Shown here in pieces: positions 23,634 through 26,366 of a stretch of 26,366 nt of DNA. The stretch lies in assembly GCA_964195515.1 (NCBI GenBank), contig CAXMQO010000064.1, positions 1 through 26,366 of the forward strand, given 5' to 3'. The notes beneath the pieces were generated by a model. That model was not told the origin of the DNA, did no database searches, and saw nothing but the letters and a program-made list of their open reading frames with translations. The stretch's first letter is position 1; each line of letters opens with the position of its first letter. The translations under genes were made by a program, and so were the position numbers. This DNA is from JAHEEL01 sp964195515. Lineage in GTDB: Bacteria; Actinomycetota; Acidimicrobiia; Spongiisociales; UBA5794.

Positions 23634-25042
23634 GGCGTACCTCCTGCTGATGCCGGCGACCCACCCGGGGTCCCCATAACGAGGTCCTCACCGTTGTTCC
23701 TCGTTTGCTCATCCGTCACGATCGACTGGCCGATCTCCAACGCAACCTCATGCTCACGCTCTTCGACCATCTCCCAAACGGCAAACATCGGGAATATCTT
23801 CACTGCGACGGTGATGAGCAACGCGAATCCTGCGAGACCCGCGGCGAAGATCGACCATTCGACGATCGACGGGAAGTAATCCGCCGGTTCGTACGGCATG
23901 AGAGGAACCCGTAGACCAGTAACCACGATGAAGTACCGCTCCAGGAACATCGCGACAATGACGAGGATCGCTGCAACCACCACACCGGCGATGGTGCGGG
24001 TCTTCGGCACCACCATCAGGACAAGCGGGGTAATCAGGCCACCGATGATGTAGAACCAGAACATCACGCTGAAGTCCTCCAGGAACAGCTGCCGGAACGC
24101 AAATTCCCCGGCCTCCTCGAGCTTGAATCCCGTCGTGACGAACTCGGAGACGTTGACGTAGATCATCACCGCAGCGAAGGCCGCCAGGAGGTAGCCGAGA
24201 TAGAGGAAGTGCTTCCGAGTGAGGTACTCCTCCCAGTGATAGATCCGACGGAGGATCGCGAGGACGATGACCAGCGTCGCGATCCCCGAGAAGATGGCAC
24301 CCGCGACAAAGAGAACACCGAAGATTGTCGTGTTCCACCCAACCCGCAGTGTCATGCCGAAGATCCACGACACGACCGTGTGCACCGACACGGCGATCGG
24401 GATGATGATGAGCATCATCAACGTGATCGCTTTCCCTAGGTACTTGAACTGTGTCGGCGTCCCGATCCAGTCGAGGGCGAGAGTTCGGTAGATCCAGTTC
24501 CTGACCGGGCCCACTTCGTCGGCCAATCTGTCACGGAAGAGGCCGAGGTCCGGGATCATTGGTGCATAGAGATAGATCAGACTTGCCGTCAGGTACGTCG
24601 TGATCGCCATCACGTCCCACATGATCGGCGACTGCCACCGCCCAAACAGGTAGACGTTGAAGATGCGCTCGGGGCGTCCCATGTCGATCACCACGAACGC
24701 GGCACCGATAAGGAGAGAGAATGCCGTGATGAACTCGGCCACTCTCGTGACCGGTGCACGCCATCGCGCCTTCGATGCTCGGAGAATCGCCGAGATCAAC
24801 GTCCCGGCGTGGCTGATTCCGATGAAGAACACGAACGCTGAGATGTACAGACCCCAGGAGATGCGGTCCCGCATGTGCGTAACGATGAGGCCATTATTCC
24901 ACTGCGTTGAGTACGAGTACGCGCCGATGCCGATGACCGCGACGAGGAATGACAACCACACCCAGTACCACACCGAAGTGTTGAGTGTTGGTCTCGTTGT
25001 CCTTGCGATCAGTCGCTCGCGCCAGCGGGTCACCGGCTCCAC
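23630..25042 (-). CDS. NrfD/PsrC-type membrane subunit
   Basis: A 470-residue polytopic protein with ten predicted helices, for example WYWVWLSFLVAVIGIGAY, WGLYISAFVFFIGISHAGTL and WFYIIGGLITPLVLMVV. This matches the long NrfD branch (HmcC, QrcD, ActC/ActF) that binds menaquinol and contains no heme. It would take electrons from, or give them to, quinones and the Fe-S subunit next door. The start was put at a GTG with AAGGAG 7 nt upstream, overlapping the Fe-S gene by 13 nt. An ATG at 25072 (GGAG 5 nt upstream) and a GTG at 25078 in the same frame are alternatives adding 10 or 12 residues. The soluble tail after about residue 425 is Glu/Gly-rich. Confidence 0.9.
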   Translation of the reverse strand: MEPVTRWRERLIARTTRPTLNTSVWYWVWLSFLVAVIGIGAYSYSTQWNNGLIVTHMRDRISWGLYISAFVFFIGISHAGTLISAILRASKARWRAPVTRVAEFITAFSLLIGAAFVVIDMGRPERIFNVYLFGRWQSPIMWDVMAITTYLTASLIYLYAPMIPDLGLFRDRLADEVGPVRNWIYRTLALDWIGTPTQFKYLGKAITLMMLIIIPIAVSVHTVVSWIFGMTLRVGWNTTIFGVLFVAGAIFSGIATLVIVLAILRRIYHWEEYLTRKHFLYLGYLLAAFAAVMIYVNVSEFVTTGFKLEEAGEFAFRQLFLEDFSVMFWFYIIGGLITPLVLMVVPKTRTIAGVVVAAILVIVAMFLERYFIVVTGLRVPLMPYEPADYFPSIVEWSIFAAGLAGFALLITVAVKIFPMFAVWEMVEEREHEVALEIGQSIVTDEQTRNNGEDLVMGTPGGSPASAGGTP

Positions 25043-26241
25043 GACTCTGCTCCTTCCGCCCGCTCGACCCATGGCCACTCCGTCTCGACACGGCCCGCGG
25101 TGTTGGGATCGCGACCGACGTCCTCGCCGTGGCCCGGGATGTAGAACACTCTCGGTTCACTTACAAGATGCTCCTTGAGTCCGTATCCGTTGTTATCCTC
25201 GATAAGCCGTGATGCTTTGACGATCGCCCTGCCGTTCGTCGCGATGTCCTCCTCGAGATCTCCGTAGTAGATGGCGTCATTCGGGCAAGCCTGAATGCAG
25301 AACGGCAGGGTCCCGTCCCTCACCATGTCCGGGCAGAAGTCGCATTTCATCACAGTGCCTCGGATCGAGGGCGTCTGATGATCCGGGTGGTAGTCGGCGA
25401 AGGCGGCTTCCGGCGGAATCGGAGGATTGCCCCAGGTGAAGAACCGCCGGTCGTATGGACAAGCGGCCATACAGATGCGACATCCAATGCACCGCCCCTG
25501 ATCGATGAGGACGGTGCCCTCCGGCGTTGAGAAGGTTGCGCCGACTGGGCAGACCTTGACGCACGGAGGGTCTTCGCACTGCTGGCACGGTGTCGGTATG
25601 AACTGTGTACCGCCGCCAGGGAACTCTGCCTCGTAGACCTCGATCCATTCCATCGGCTCGGGAGCGAAGTGACCTTCGATGCACGACGTCGTGCACTGTG
25701 GTGCGGTGCCCTGGCTCTGGCAGCCGTCGCAGCTACGAAGGTCGATGATCATGGTCCACTGCCTGATCCGGCCGTCCTTCGTCAATGCTGGATCTTGGAA
25801 TGCCTGATCGTGGAGGGACAGCGTCTTCGTCGTCGCCGATCCGGTCTTCCCAGTGATGACGTTGGCGACGAGCTGATCCATCAGCCTGGGAGCGGCCATC
25901 ACGGGAACGGCACCGAGGGCACCGAGACCGACCATCTTGAGCGCAGCTCGCCGCTCGACGCCAACGATCTTGATCGGCGTCTCGACGGAATCGACCGGAG
26001 CGTCAACTCCCGGGACGTGTGCGGCGTCATCGATCAGAGTGGTCTCCCTCCGACTCCTCCGCCTCCGTCGAGTAGAGATGAATGCAAGAACTATTGCGAG
26101 AGCGAAGAGACCACCCACGACCCGCAACACCGGGGGGAGGCCAGGGGTCGCCGCGACAGCGGCGACCCCTATTGCGACGACGGCGAGCACGGGGCCCGAA
26201 GTCACCGCCTGCTTCCGTTGGACGTGAGCGGTCTCGGTCAT
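25030..26241 (-). CDS. Four-cluster Fe-S subunit with N-terminal membrane segments and internal Tat-like motif
   Basis: A 403-residue protein of the DmsB/PsrB/TtrB ferredoxin family. Cysteine sets: C171, C174, C183, C187; C219, C222, C227, C231; C251, C254, C257, C261; C300, C303, C315, C319, giving four [4Fe-4S] clusters. The first set has an 8-residue insert between its second and third cysteine. Two hydrophobic helices (about 15-32 and 39-56) precede an Arg-rich loop. A twin-arginine-like motif ERRAALKMVGLGALGAVPVMA follows at 96-116, so the Fe-S domain is probably outside the membrane. It should link a catalytic subunit to the NrfD protein. Start: ATG with AGGGG 7 nt upstream. A longer frame to 26337 overlaps the preceding gene and was not used. 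Confidence 0.88.
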   Translation of the reverse strand: MTETAHVQRKQAVTSGPVLAVVAIGVAAVAATPGLPPVLRVVGGLFALAIVLAFISTRRRRRSRRETTLIDDAAHVPGVDAPVDSVETPIKIVGVERRAALKMVGLGALGAVPVMAAPRLMDQLVANVITGKTGSATTKTLSLHDQAFQDPALTKDGRIRQWTMIIDLRSCDGCQSQGTAPQCTTSCIEGHFAPEPMEWIEVYEAEFPGGGTQFIPTPCQQCEDPPCVKVCPVGATFSTPEGTVLIDQGRCIGCRICMAACPYDRRFFTWGNPPIPPEAAFADYHPDHQTPSIRGTVMKCDFCPDMVRDGTLPFCIQACPNDAIYYGDLEEDIATNGRAIVKASRLIEDNNGYGLKEHLVSEPRVFYIPGHGEDVGRDPNTAGRVETEWPWVERAEGAESWSR

Positions 26242-26251
26242 CTCCAAACCC

Positions 26252-26366
26252 CTATCGGACGTTGATTTGGATCCAGCCCTGGTTGGAGGACTGCACGTGG
26301 GTGTCGTCCTCCCAACCGTCCGGGCCGAAGTCCGCATCCCAGTACGCCAACGCCAACAACGTCGAC
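26252..26366 (-). CDS. Partial gene, possible ethylbenzene-dehydrogenase-gamma-like heme protein (C-terminus)
   Basis: Only the last 37 codons are in the window. The peptide reads STLLALAYWDADFGPDGW, then EDDTHVQSSNQGWIQINVR. The A-x-A-x-WD entry, the Asp/Gly loop and a final amphipathic beta strand (GWIQINV) resemble the end of the heme-b-binding gamma subunits of ethylbenzene dehydrogenase and related molybdoenzymes. The call rests on a short tail and on context: the next genes encode the matching Fe-S and membrane subunits. The stop lies 10 nt before the Fe-S subunit start, so it is the same operon. The 5' part lies beyond the window. Confidence 0.45.
   Translation of the reverse strand, partial: STLLALAYWDADFGPDGWEDDTHVQSSNQGWIQINVR

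Noticed and set aside
1..26366. CRISPR arrays, insertion sequences, integrase sites and prophage genes.
   Set aside because: No regularly spaced direct repeats, transposase motifs or attachment-like duplications were seen.

Overview
The window is about 26.4 kb of GC-rich DNA (strong G/C at third codon positions, frequent GTG starts, many 4-nt stop/start overlaps). Gene content (Dabb protein, PaaI-type thioesterase, SLC13/RCK_C permease, orphan CUT1-like ATPase, YceI protein with a membrane anchor) fits a chromosomal segment of an actinobacterial-type organism, possibly Acidimicrobiia-like. That assignment is an inference from style and gene families; there is no rRNA or other marker gene here.

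Layout. (1) 1-5,525: ordinary metabolic and transport genes: Dabb protein, an alpha/alpha-toroid protein, a hotdog thioesterase, a large SLC13-type permease, a PH-like membrane protein, what looks like a C-terminal scrap of a MazF-type toxin, and a membrane-anchored YceI protein. (2) 5,666-14,282, all on the minus strand: a compact seven-gene operon, transcribed as hydrogenase maturation protease, hdrC, hdrB, hdrA, mvhD, mvhG, mvhA. This is a complete electron-bifurcating type heterodisulfide reductase / group 3c-like [NiFe] hydrogenase complex. Its HdrA is about twice the usual size because a whole GltD/NfnB-like NAD(P)H oxidoreductase module is inserted where the second internal Fe-S cluster of HdrA would start. 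(3) A divergent gene at 14,533 encodes a stand-alone cyclic-nucleotide-binding domain; the 250-bp divergent region has a dyad and a promoter-like pair. (4) 15,198-20,436: an OFA-family MFS transporter, a small membrane protein, an orphan ABC ATPase with non-canonical signature and H-loop, a SAM methyltransferase, a small membrane protein and a DnaQ-like exonuclease. (5) 20,842-21,720: a lone radical SAM gene. (6) 21,788-21,894: a 107-nt nested inverted-repeat element in a convergent intergenic gap. (7) 21,902-26,366, minus strand: the downstream part of a second redox operon: the tail of a probable ethylbenzene-dehydrogenase-gamma-like heme protein, a four-cluster Fe-S subunit, an NrfD/PsrC-type quinone-interacting subunit, a membrane monoheme cytochrome c with an Ig-like domain, and an HmuY-like protein. 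Its catalytic subunit, if any, lies beyond the window's end.

How it fits together. The soluble Hdr-Mvh complex would couple H2 (through MvhA/G and MvhD) to HdrABC flavin-based bifurcation, with an added NAD(P)H site in HdrA. The second operon would be an exported, membrane-bound respiratory module passing electrons between quinones, Fe-S clusters and c-type or b-type heme. The two best leads are the HdrA-GltD fusion with its full hydrogenase partner set, and the NrfD/Ig-cytochrome/HmuY operon.
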